This document shows positions 1-9,600 of a DNA stretch of 14,771 nucleotides, one piece after another. How positions within the stretch are numbered: the first letter of the stretch is position 1; each line of letters starts with the position of its first letter. The DNA is taken from contig JAUWRZ010000014.1 in the NCBI GenBank assembly GCA_030610325.1, positions 1-14,771 on the forward strand, read 5' to 3'. A program made the position numbers and the translations under genes. Below the pieces are notes generated by a model that worked only from the letters and a program-made list of their open reading frames with translations, ran no database searches and was not told the DNA's origin. The DNA comes from Sulfurimonadaceae bacterium (GTDB lineage: Bacteria; Campylobacterota; Campylobacteria; Campylobacterales; Sulfurimonadaceae).

Positions 1-2632
1 CGATGGTCATCTGCTTAAGCCAATAGATCATCTCCAACTGTTGAAAAAGCTCAAAAGAGTGATACGGCCACTCTTTTTGGAGAAGAGACTTGATGCGGTC
101 AACAGTGAGCTTTATGATCTGAAGATAAGACTTAAAGATGAAGTCGTCGATCGGACCACAGAACTGGCACAAGAGCGTAACCTGATACGTACTATCATCG
201 ATACGATCCCCTCTTGTGTCTACTGGAAAGATAGGGACTCAGTCTATCAGGGAGGCAATAAGGCCTTTTTGGAAGAGAAGGGTCTGAAGGACTTTGATGA
301 TCTTATAGGTAAGAGTGATATTGATCTGAACACTCAGACATATGCTGATAAATATCGGCAAAACGATCAAAAGACCATTATTTCCAAACAACCGATACTT
401 AATCTTGAAGAGGAAGAGAAGAGAGAGGGGCTCTCCCACTATTTTCTGACCTCTAAGATACCGCTGATAAACAGTGCAGATGAGGTAGAGGGGCTTGTAG
501 GTATTACCCAGGACATCACAGAGATAAAACGTAAAGAAGCCGACCTGGTCATTTATAAGGAGCGTATGGAGTATGCTTTTACGGGCAGTAATGATGGTCT
601 TTGGGACTGGGACCTTCTTAGTGATGATGCTTACCTCTCTCCGAGATGGAAAGCGATCATCGGTTACGAAGACAATGAACTGAAAAATGTCATAACGACA
701 TGGCGCGGAAGCCTGCATCCGCATGATCTGGTGATGGCAGAGTCTGAACTTGAGCATGTCTTCTCTCAGAAAAAAGAGTTTTATCAGGTCGAGTTCAGGC
801 AACGACATAAAGAGGGACACTGGGTGTGGGTATTGGCCCGAGGGGCTGTAAGGTTTGATGAAGCAGGCAAAGCTGTACGAATGATCGGGACTCACACGGA
901 CATCACCGAGCAAAAAGAGGCTGAACTCAGACTCCAGGAGAGTCAAAAATACTTGGCGACTGCACAGAAGATCGCACATCTTGGTAGCTGGAAGTGGGAT
1001 ATCCTCACAGATGAGCTGCAGTGGAGTGATGAAGTATTTCGTATCTTTGGAGAGAAGTCACAATGTTTTGCTCCTACCTACGAGCGTTTTTTGAGTTATC
1101 TACCTGATGATGAACAAGTGCGTGTGAATGAAGCTATCACTGTCAGTCTTGAAGATAAGTATAGACCTTATGATATCGTGCATCAGATCATTCAAAAAGA
1201 TGGGACTATCCGTTATGTCCATGAGATGGGTGATCTGAGTTATGATGAGAATGGTGGACCTGTCGAGATGATCGGTACGGTCCTTGATGTGACTACGCAG
1301 ATGGAAGTGGAAAAGACTTTAAAAGAGCAAAAAGAGATCTTGGCACATCAGGTGCATCATGATGCGTTGACAGGGCTTCCTAACCGTGTGCTCTTTAACG
1401 ACCGTCTTGGACAGGCTATCTATAAAGCCAAACGTAATAAAAGTCAGATAGCGGTCTTCTTTATCGATCTGGACCACTTTAAACAGATCAATGACTCGCT
1501 TGGGCATGATGTTGGTGATGAGGTCCTTAAAAACTTTACCCATCGTCTACATGCGAGTGTGCGAGAAGAGGACACGCTTGCGCGGATGGGTGGTGATGAG
1601 TTCATGCTGATCATGGAGAAGCTGCAAGACCCGCAATCGGCAGTCTTACTGGCAGAGAAGATCATCGAAGCGATGAAAGCTCCTATGATGATCGATGAAC
1701 ACCATCTATTCCTTACCGGAAGTATCGGTATCAGTCTCTATCCGCAAGATGGCGAGAGCGTACAGACCCTTATTAAAAACGCAGATGCTGCGATGTATCG
1801 TGCCAAAGATGAGGGACGCAACAACTATCAGTTCTATACGGCGGAGATGACAGAGTTGGCATTTGAACGGGTGTTGATGGAGTCAAGTCTACGGCGCGCG
1901 GTGGATAATAATGAGCTCATAGTCTATTATCAACCACAGATCGAGGCAAAGACAGAGCGTATTCTGGGTATGGAAGCACTCATACGCTGGGAACACCCGG
2001 AACTTGGGCTGGTCGCACCGAACCGGTTTTTACCATTGGCGGAGGAGACAGGGTTGATAGTAGAGCTTGATCACTGGGTGATGGAGACCGCTATGACGCA
2101 GATGCAAAAGTGGTATGAGCAGGGGTATGATCCTGGAAAGATAGCATTGAACCTCTCGATAAAACAGCTTCAGGAGAAAGATATGCTTACCATACTACTT
2201 GGTATCATCGAAAAAAGTGGATGCAGTATGGAGAACATCGAGCTGGAAGTGACAGAGCGTGAGATGATGAAAAAACCGGAGACCTCCATTGCCAGACTGC
2301 ATGAGATCAGTGAACTGGGTATCTCTTTGGCTCTTGATGACTTTGGGACAGGTTACTCCTCACTCTCTTATCTTAAACGTCTGCCTGTCGATAAGCTCAA
2401 GATAGATCAATCCTTTGTCCGTAACCTTCCTGGTGATGAAGAGGATGTCGCCATCACCAGAGCAGTCATAGCACTGGCGAAGAGTCTGAAGCTGGAGTTG
2501 ATCGCTGAAGGTGTCGAGACTGAAGAACAGAGAGATTTCATAGTAGAGAACGGCTGTCCTAACATACAGGGTTATCTCTATGCCAGACCAATGCCGGCAG
2601 AAGATATCGAGAAGCTGTTAAGATCAAGGTAG
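1..2632 (+). CDS. Response regulator-type GGDEF/EAL protein (REC-PAS-PAS-PAS-GGDEF-EAL), 5' partial
   Basis: Bifunctional c-di-GMP synthase/phosphodiesterase candidate, cytoplasmic. The gene is cut by the left edge. A TTG at 41 is a possible start, but the frame stays open to base 2 and reads DGHLLKPIDHLQLLKKL, the beta5/alpha5 end of a response-regulator receiver with its Lys-Pro pair, so the start lies outside the window. Counting from codon 41: a helical linker at about 13-48, PAS domains at about 43-163, 172-293 and 300-420, GGDEF at about 432-600 and EAL at about 612-860. GGDEF is intact at 517-521 and the RxxD inhibitory site (REED) sits five residues before it. EAL is intact at 645-647 and DDFGTGYSS starts at 766; EVTE, KIDQSF and AEGVE are also present. 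Both activities are therefore possible. The receiver implies control by a histidine kinase, probably just upstream. No membrane segment is seen. It converges on the next gene with an 8-bp gap. Confidence 0.93.
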   Translation, partial: DGHLLKPIDHLQLLKKLKRVIRPLFLEKRLDAVNSELYDLKIRLKDEVVDRTTELAQERNLIRTIIDTIPSCVYWKDRDSVYQGGNKAFLEEKGLKDFDDLIGKSDIDLNTQTYADKYRQNDQKTIISKQPILNLEEEEKREGLSHYFLTSKIPLINSADEVEGLVGITQDITEIKRKEADLVIYKERMEYAFTGSNDGLWDWDLLSDDAYLSPRWKAIIGYEDNELKNVITTWRGSLHPHDLVMAESELEHVFSQKKEFYQVEFRQRHKEGHWVWVLARGAVRFDEAGKAVRMIGTHTDITEQKEAELRLQESQKYLATAQKIAHLGSWKWDILTDELQWSDEVFRIFGEKSQCFAPTYERFLSYLPDDEQVRVNEAITVSLEDKYRPYDIVHQIIQKDGTIRYVHEMGDLSYDENGGPVEMIGTVLDVTTQMEVEKTLKEQKEILAHQVHHDALTGLPNRVLFNDRLGQAIYKAKRNKSQIAVFFIDLDHFKQINDSLGHDVGDEVLKNFTHRLHASVREEDTLARMGGDEFMLIMEKLQDPQSAVLLAEKIIEAMKAPMMIDEHHLFLTGSIGISLYPQDGESVQTLIKNADAAMYRAKDEGRNNYQFYTAEMTELAFERVLMESSLRRAVDNNELIVYYQPQIEAKTERILGMEALIRWEHPELGLVAPNRFLPLAEETGLIVELDHWVMETAMTQMQKWYEQGYDPGKIALNLSIKQLQEKDMLTILLGIIEKSGCSMENIELEVTEREMMKKPETSIARLHEISELGISLALDDFGTGYSSLSYLKRLPVDKLKIDQSFVRNLPGDEEDVAITRAVIALAKSLKLELIAEGVETEEQRDFIVENGCPNIQGYLYARPMPAEDIEKLLRSR

Positions 2633-2640
2633 CGTGTAGG

Positions 2641-5600
2641 CTAACTTTTGTGATCGTGAACGAAAGCTATAAATGATTCGGGTGCGAGGGGTCTGCTGAA
2701 ATAATAGCCTTGACCGACATCACACTGATGCTCTTTTAAGAACTCCTCTTGTCCGTACTCTTCGATCCCTTCTGCGACAACGGTATATTCCAGACTTTTT
2801 GCAAGGACCAAGATCGCTTTTGTTATGGCGACATCATTAGGGTCTCGGGGAATATCATCGATAAATGATTTGTCTATCTTGATGGTATCAAGTGGCAGGG
2901 TCTTGAGATAACTCATCGAGGAGTAACCGGTACCAAAATCATCGATCGATATCTTAAAGCCGATCTTTCTGAGTCCATTGAGGATATCCTGATTATGTTC
3001 GGTGTGTTCCATCACGTAACGTTCGGTGATCTCGAGTTCTACTGATCTTGCATCGATACCGACACTTTCGATCATCATCTTGAAATGTTCGACGACATCC
3101 TTCTGATTGAACTGCACACTAGATACATTGATGGCTATCTGCTCTATACCAAGCCCAAGTGACTGCCATCTTAAGAACTCTTTGCAGGCATTGATAAAGA
3201 CCCAGTTCCCAATACTTAAGATCACGCCACTATCCTCAGCTATCGGGATAAACCTGTCGGGTGTGATCACATCGCGCTCGAGTCGGTCCCAGCGAAGCAG
3301 TGCTTCTGCTGCGACGATCTTTTGTGTACTCAGGTCATACTGAGGCTGGAAGACCAGTGAGAACTCATCTCTTTCAAGTGCATGGCGTAGGTGGTGCTCG
3401 ATGGTAAGACGTTCATGTACCTCGTCAGAGAGATGCCTTGTGTAGTAGCGGTAGCCATCTTTTCCCTCATCTTTAGCCAGGTACATGGCCGCATCCGCAT
3501 TTTTGATCAAGGTGTTTGTATCTGCACCATCTTCAGGATAAATAGCGATCCCGATACTGGCGGTCGTATTTAACTCATACTCATCGACATTGATCTGGCC
3601 TTTGACACTTTCGAGTATCTTCTCTGCTACCAATGCTGCTTCATCCTGGTGGCTTATGCCTTCGAGTAAGACGATGAACTCATCACCGCCAACACGTGCG
3701 AGGACATCAGAGTCACGTATCACGCCTGTTATCCTATTTGCGACGACCCTGAGCATCTCATCACCGACATGGTGTCCCAGTGTGTCATTGACGATCTTAA
3801 AGCGGTCAAGGTCGATAAAGAGCAGTCCCAAGATCTCACTGCGGCGATGGGCGACAGAGATGGCATGTTCAAGTGTCTCACTTAAAGAGACACGATTGGA
3901 GAGGCCGGTGAGATGATCGTGGTAAGCGATATGGAGTACTTTCTCCTTCTCATCTTCAAGCTCTCTGTTCTTGGTGTTGATCTCCCGGCGATGAAGCACA
4001 AGTCTTCGGTTCCAGTACAAGACGATGATCAGTAGAAGTGTGAAGGCAGTACCGACCTTCCACAGGAGCGAATAGTCGTACTCTTGTTCATACTTCGAAG
4101 AGACCCATTTGGAGTAGATCCTGTATTTGACATCTTGTGTCATGCCAGATAGTATTTTCTCGAAGATCTCATGCAGGAGAGGTTCATCTTTATGTATGGC
4201 TATACTTGCTATAAACTGATCATCTGTCTTGGCAGATATACGTAACTGTCCAGGATAGTCATGTTGGACAATATGGTTTAAGACGATCATGGGGTAGACA
4301 AACCCGTATAGCTCGCCATTTAGTACTTTCATCAGACCCTCATCGATGCTCTCCACAGCGATGATCTCCATCTGTGGATATTCACTCTCCAGGTCATCTT
4401 TCATGACACTGTTACCAATAGCTCCTAAGCGGCTTTTTTGGATGAGATGCAGATCCGGGATAAAGGGCTCATCTGCTCTTGTGACCATGACCATATCATC
4501 GCCTATATAAGGTCTTGTCAAGAGAAGACGATCTTTCAGATCTGGATGGTCTTGCATTACAAGATGAAGATCACACTTACCATCTATAGTCATCTGTAAG
4601 GCTTCTTTAGCGTTCTTGGACACTACAGGCTCTATAGGGATACCCAGCCTCTCTTCAAAGTATCTGATGTGATCACCGGCCATCCCGCTAAGCTTGTCAT
4701 CTTCATACAGGACAAATGGTGGGATGTCAGGTGGAAAACAGATGCTAAGCTTCTGTTTATCGCTGAGATATGCTTGTTGCTCTTTATTAAGCACTGACAT
4801 ATCTCTTTGAGTAGGGGTCTCTAACTGAGCATACATCGTAAACCACTTTCTCTCTAATGTGATCAGCTCCTCTTCAGTAAGACTCTCCATAGCTTCATCA
4901 AGGATCTCTTTTAACAAAGGCCAGTCAGATCGCATGGCAAATGAGAGACTTTTGGCGATCTCGGAGGTGTCAAGATACCCGGCCACCTTTAGGTTTATAA
5001 AACTGTGTCTTTGGATCATATAGTCTACGATCTTATGGTCACTGATAGTAGCATCCACTTCGCCAAATGCGACTGCTTTGAGCATCGCTTTTGTATTTTC
5101 AAATTCTATGATATCTATAGCCGGATATCGTAGCTTCGCCGCCTTTGTCAGAAGTGAGCCTTGTAGAAGTGCGACCTTTTTACCATTAAGGTCATCAATA
5201 GTCTGGATATCGTTTCGGATACTTTGTGTCACCAGGACACTATTGATAGTGTAATAGGGTCTACTAAGTATCGCATAGAGTCTGTTGACGATGAAGTCAG
5301 ATGCGAGTTGCATCATGTCGATGTCATGTGTCATAAGCTCTTTGTGCAGTGTCATGTAGTCATCAAAAGGCTTGAAGGTCACTTTTAGACCGGCCTTTTC
5401 AGAGAGTAGACGAAGCAAGTCTGCCGAATACCCCTGACATCCTCCATCTTGCATGAACTCCAGGGGCTCCAGATGTGATACACAAGAGACGGTGATCTCA
5501 GGATGTTCAGCCACAAAGTCTCTATGCTCTTTTTGTAAGCTCATCTGTTCGGGCTTATAGATAAACTCTTTTAATACAGCCTGATCACCAGACTTGCCAA

Positions 5601-6507
5601 GGAGTGCAAAAATATTGGCAATATTTGTTATCTTTGATCTCTCAAGTCTTCCAAACGTACCTGTATTGATACCACTCGATCGTTTCAATATCTCAGCTTC
5701 CTGTCGTAATTTATCTGCAGAAAGCCCTTGGGAATCGTACTTCTCCAAGATCACGCTGATGGTCTCATCTATATGTTCATAGGCATATAGCCAACCTTTG
5801 GTACTGGCTTCGACAAACCTTTTGACTCGTAGGGGGTGCTCAGAGAGCTCTTTTGAAGAGGTGAAGAGTATGTCGCCATAGAAATCAAACCCGTGAGCTG
5901 TCGGGTCAAGCAGTCTGTACCCGATGCCTTTAGCTTTAAGGATCATAGGTTGATCGGCGGTATAGACCGCATAGGCATCGACCCGTTTTTCGATGAGGTC
6001 ATCGAGATCATATGACATAGGTACGATATCAAGTGGGGCATCACCTAAACGACTTTTTAGCATAGCAGTGATCGAGATGTTTTTGGCAGAGATGGAGTCT
6101 ATCATGACCTTTTTATTTAGTAGCTCTTCCACACTTTCAATGCCAGAAGAGCTTAAGACCATCAGTGCGATCGGTGAGTGTTGAAGGAGGGCACTCAGTG
6201 CGATGATATCAGCGCCCTGGAGCTTATCAAGTATAAGTGCAGAGTCTGAGATACCGTATGTCGATCTCTGTGCAAGCACATCATCGACGAGTCTGACCTC
6301 TTTCGAGATCTCTTTAATAGAGACATCGAGGCCGGCATCAGCATAAAGACCCTTCTCCTGAGCCATATAAAAACCGGCGAACTGAAAGCTGTGTTTCCAT
6401 TTTAGCTGTAAGGAGATGGCATCATCTTCTGGAGCTGTCTGTGCAGACCATGCAGTGGTGAAGAGCAGAGACAGTGATAGAAGAGAGAGCTTTAAAAAGC
6501 TGTTCAT
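2641..6507 (-). CDS. Membrane sensor with three solute-binding domains, GGDEF and EAL
   Basis: Predicted inner-membrane c-di-GMP enzyme with a periplasmic ligand-sensing half. The frame is open to an ATG at 6618, but I choose the ATG at 6507 because it begins a signal peptide (MNSFLKLSLLSLSLLF, cleavage near residue 21-25); its Shine-Dalgarno is weak. The protein is 1288 aa. Domains: NMT1/THI5-like binding protein at about 32-290 (LKWKHSFQFAGFYMAQEKGLY signature), SBP_bac_3-like at about 330-557, a second SBP_bac_3-like at about 580-798, one membrane helix at about 812-832, a short coiled linker, GGDEF at about 870-1020 and EAL at about 1035-1280. GGDEF is intact at 940-944 with RxxD (RDSD) five residues before. 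EAL is intact at 1068-1070 and DDFGTGYSS is present. The N-terminal 37 residues of the longer reading look like untranslated leader. It may share a transcript with the secreted protein gene upstream. The ligands cannot be read from the sequence. Confidence 0.92.
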   Translation of the reverse strand: MNSFLKLSLLSLSLLFTTAWSAQTAPEDDAISLQLKWKHSFQFAGFYMAQEKGLYADAGLDVSIKEISKEVRLVDDVLAQRSTYGISDSALILDKLQGADIIALSALLQHSPIALMVLSSSGIESVEELLNKKVMIDSISAKNISITAMLKSRLGDAPLDIVPMSYDLDDLIEKRVDAYAVYTADQPMILKAKGIGYRLLDPTAHGFDFYGDILFTSSKELSEHPLRVKRFVEASTKGWLYAYEHIDETISVILEKYDSQGLSADKLRQEAEILKRSSGINTGTFGRLERSKITNIANIFALLGKSGDQAVLKEFIYKPEQMSLQKEHRDFVAEHPEITVSCVSHLEPLEFMQDGGCQGYSADLLRLLSEKAGLKVTFKPFDDYMTLHKELMTHDIDMMQLASDFIVNRLYAILSRPYYTINSVLVTQSIRNDIQTIDDLNGKKVALLQGSLLTKAAKLRYPAIDIIEFENTKAMLKAVAFGEVDATISDHKIVDYMIQRHSFINLKVAGYLDTSEIAKSLSFAMRSDWPLLKEILDEAMESLTEEELITLERKWFTMYAQLETPTQRDMSVLNKEQQAYLSDKQKLSICFPPDIPPFVLYEDDKLSGMAGDHIRYFEERLGIPIEPVVSKNAKEALQMTIDGKCDLHLVMQDHPDLKDRLLLTRPYIGDDMVMVTRADEPFIPDLHLIQKSRLGAIGNSVMKDDLESEYPQMEIIAVESIDEGLMKVLNGELYGFVYPMIVLNHIVQHDYPGQLRISAKTDDQFIASIAIHKDEPLLHEIFEKILSGMTQDVKYRIYSKWVSSKYEQEYDYSLLWKVGTAFTLLLIIVLYWNRRLVLHRREINTKNRELEDEKEKVLHIAYHDHLTGLSNRVSLSETLEHAISVAHRRSEILGLLFIDLDRFKIVNDTLGHHVGDEMLRVVANRITGVIRDSDVLARVGGDEFIVLLEGISHQDEAALVAEKILESVKGQINVDEYELNTTASIGIAIYPEDGADTNTLIKNADAAMYLAKDEGKDGYRYYTRHLSDEVHERLTIEHHLRHALERDEFSLVFQPQYDLSTQKIVAAEALLRWDRLERDVITPDRFIPIAEDSGVILSIGNWVFINACKEFLRWQSLGLGIEQIAINVSSVQFNQKDVVEHFKMMIESVGIDARSVELEITERYVMEHTEHNQDILNGLRKIGFKISIDDFGTGYSSMSYLKTLPLDTIKIDKSFIDDIPRDPNDVAITKAILVLAKSLEYTVVAEGIEEYGQEEFLKEHQCDVGQGYYFSRPLAPESFIAFVHDHKS

Positions 6508-6623
6508 GACTCTAGCTGATATATGAATATTTGTGATGTCATATGAAATATTAGCATAAATAAGAGGGAGCAAGCAGTCTGTCGAATCGAGATATCTGTT
6601 TTTCATAGATATTATCATACTTA

Positions 6624-6644
6624 TCAGGAGAAAAAGACTCCTGA
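6624..6644 (-). other. Inverted repeat between the deacetylase-like and sensor genes
   Basis: A perfect 7-bp stem, TCAGGAG and CTCCTGA, with a 7-nt loop that reads TCTTTTT on the minus strand. It lies about 20 bases after the stop of the secreted deacetylase-like gene and upstream of the sensor gene. An alternative, mutually exclusive fold pairs GACT with AGTC (loop CAGG) and is followed directly by TTTTT, which would be terminator-like but has a weak stem. It could be a leaky terminator or an RNA-processing hairpin; no U-tract follows the longer stem, so a strong terminator is unlikely. Confidence 0.4.
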
Positions 6645-6665
6645 GTCAGCTTGTCTCCATCACAC

Positions 6666-9600
6666 CTATTTCCCTCCTACAAAAACGGTATGTACATCAA
6701 AGCTATTGAAGGTCAATTCGATCGTGTTATCGTCGATCTTACTGATCGTGTCCGCGCCAGTGATCTTATATCTGTTTGATCTGTCTGCAAGTGCCAGACG
6801 GACTTTCCCTTCACCTTTAAGAGTGAAAGCAAGGGTGTTACCGTCGCCACTGAGTGAGAGTAGCTCTGCCCGCATAGGTAAAGCAGTGATGTGTGTCACA
6901 TTTGCAGCGATCGCTCCCTGATGGATGGTAAAGTCTCCGCCATCTTGGTCAAGAAATACACGTCTATCATCATACGCATACCAGTTGTCGACACTTTCGA
7001 TGACATTGCCCGGTGACAGATCTATCTCCAGGGCAAATTTTCCTACTGCGTGTGAGCTGACATTGACATTGGTAGTAGTACCGCTTTGTGTCACGGTAAG
7101 GCTGGCCTCCTTGAACGTTTCCATACGCTGTGCGGCATCGATGGAGGTCAGAAACTCTGCATTGTCTTCGTAAGCGGTCTTGATAGTATTGGTGAACATC
7201 GAGAGCGTGTAAAGTTTGAGATCGGTAGTGCCGGTCGTTGGACCATAATCATGCCATGGCCAATGAATGATCGGCAGTGATGCGTGCCGCATCAAGGTCG
7301 TATACTCACTCAGCCAGTGTTGTTCCGCTTCAGCAGCGCTAAGCGGCTGAGGGACCCATTGACCGCTATCGGTGTCATAGACAGGGATACCGTACTCGAT
7401 AAGGGTAAAGTCAAATGACATGTTTGGACTAAGGTATATTTTGTCTGATGTCGGTGTCAGGTAGCCAAATGCGCCCGGATAACCTGCTCCCACACTAGAG
7501 TAACCACCTGTGAGGTAATCGAGATACTGTAAGATCTCAAGCGCGGTCTCTGTACCTTCCGGGGCTCCGGGAACGGCAGCACCTCGTATGTTCTGATCAC
7601 GCCAAGTCGGGTTGAGTTGTTCAGCGATGATATCCATAGCCTGATCGAACTCAAACTCGACTCCTGCAGCTGTCAAGACATTGGTATCATGTGGATGGGT
7701 AAAGGAGTGGGTCCCGATCTCATTACCCAAAGCGATGTACTGCTGATAGAGAGGAGCGGAATAGCTCCAGTCGGTATATTGATCAGGAGGGTTATTACCG
7801 ATGTTGATGAAGTAACTGCCTACAAAACCGTAGTCACTCTTCCATTGTTGAAGTATAGGCAGTAAGGCTCCGTCATTGGCTGCGACTTCTGCTATCTCCT
7901 GAGACTGGTCCATATCGTTTCGTGAGATAAAAAGGTTGTTAAAACGTCCCATCTTCAATGCGACCGGGCTCTCGTCTCCATAGATAGACCATTGAAGTGC
8001 TGTCCAGAGTAGATTGGTATCACCCATGAACTCCAGTGAGCTGAAATGCACATGGCGAGCACCGGTCTCTACCGCCAACACGGCATCATAAGTCCCTGGT
8101 GTACTCCCTGTGACAGTCTGAGTCGCCAGTGTAGTCACTGGCTGGATGAGCGTACCATCCGTCGCAGCAGAAAAATAGCTGTACCAGTGGTTGTTCGCAT
8201 AACTGTAGACTATCTCATCAGCTCTATAGTCATCCATTGCGGGGTGGGTGGTGTCACCGGCATTAAGTGTCATCTCTACAGGACCTTCTCCTGTGACACG
8301 ACCGATACCCAGTATCTGTTTCATATGACGATAGGCATCGCCCTCTATCGAGATACCGTCAGAACCGTTGGTCATCCAGTCACCGGCAGTGATGATACCG
8401 ATACCGTAATGGTAGACGGCCTGATAAAGTGTGTCATGGATGGCTTCGAACCTGTCAGAAGGTACAGAGGAGAACGACGGAAATATCAGTGCATCATAGT
8501 TGACTAATCTTGAGATGTCGGTAAGATCGTCCTCGCTTAAGAGGTCAAAAGGGATACCTGCCATCATCGACTGGTGCTGCATCGCCATAAAGAGTTGCGA
8601 GTAGGCTTTCTGGATAGGCAGCTCAGCATCGAAGAAGTGGGTCTTGCTGGTCTCAGAGTAGACAATACCGACCCGTTTGCTGAAGTCTGTACGTGGTGGC
8701 AGCTCCATGGTCTGGTTTAGGACAGAGAACTGACCTGTCGAGTAGTCGGAAGGCAGAAAGATCTTATTGTCCAGGTCGCCGATCAGACTGACCTTCTCTT
8801 GTGGGGACCCGATGAGTGAAGCAGGGAGTGCAAACTCAAGTATAGTACTGTCTGCACTATAGTGGTGGGTCAGTGGTCCGGCCACAAACTCGCCGAAAGG
8901 ATCACCTTTGTAGAGATAGGGCTTGTTATCTGAGCTGATGTTCACATAGTATTCGGCTCCACCATACGCTCCCCATATCTGGTAACCTGTATAGGCATCA
9001 TTGTCCGTGTTGAGCCAAAACGTAGTCTCAGGGCCGATGATCGTCCCGGAAGTCTCTATAGCGAAGACATAAGTCGTCTCGGGTGAGCTGACATACTTTG
9101 CATAGATGTTCTCTTTGTTGTCAACTAAGGTCGGCGGCAGGTCTAAAGGCAGGTTTATGCGTTCTGTCGGACTCCAATCATCTATCGCGCCATCTACATC
9201 GATGTTCCCATAGGTCTCGATGACCGGTTCAGGCGGTACGATGATCGTCGGCTCATGATAGATGCTGAACTGACCGCTAGCATAGTCATTAGGTAAGAAG
9301 ATGGCATTATTGAGGTCTCCTATCAGGCTGATGCTCTCTGGTGGTGAGCCGATGAGCGAGGCAGGTAGGACGATCTCAAGTGCTGTCTTGTCGGTACTGT
9401 AGCTGTGCTCAAGTGGACCGCTGATAAAGGTACCAAATGGGTCGCCGCTATATAGATAGGGTCGGCCATCGCTATAGATGTTGATGTAATACTCAGCACC
9501 ACCGTAGGTCCCCCAGATCCGGTAACCTGTAGTTACATCATTGTCACTGTTGAGCCAGACAGTGGTCTCCGCAGTGATAGAGGTCCCGGTGGTCTGAAGT

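Noticed and set aside
239..979. Long minus-strand open frame (246 codons) opposite the first gene
   Set aside because: It lies wholly antisense to clear PAS-domain coding sequence, has no recognisable domain, and its composition looks like a reverse-frame shadow.
6508..6618. N-terminal extension of the sensor to ATG 6618
   Set aside because: The extra 37 residues precede a complete signal peptide, which should be at the N-terminus; more likely leader sequence.
8046..8507. Plus-strand open frame (153 codons) inside the secreted protein gene
   Set aside because: It is antisense to a well-supported coding region; no family features and no convincing ribosome-binding site.
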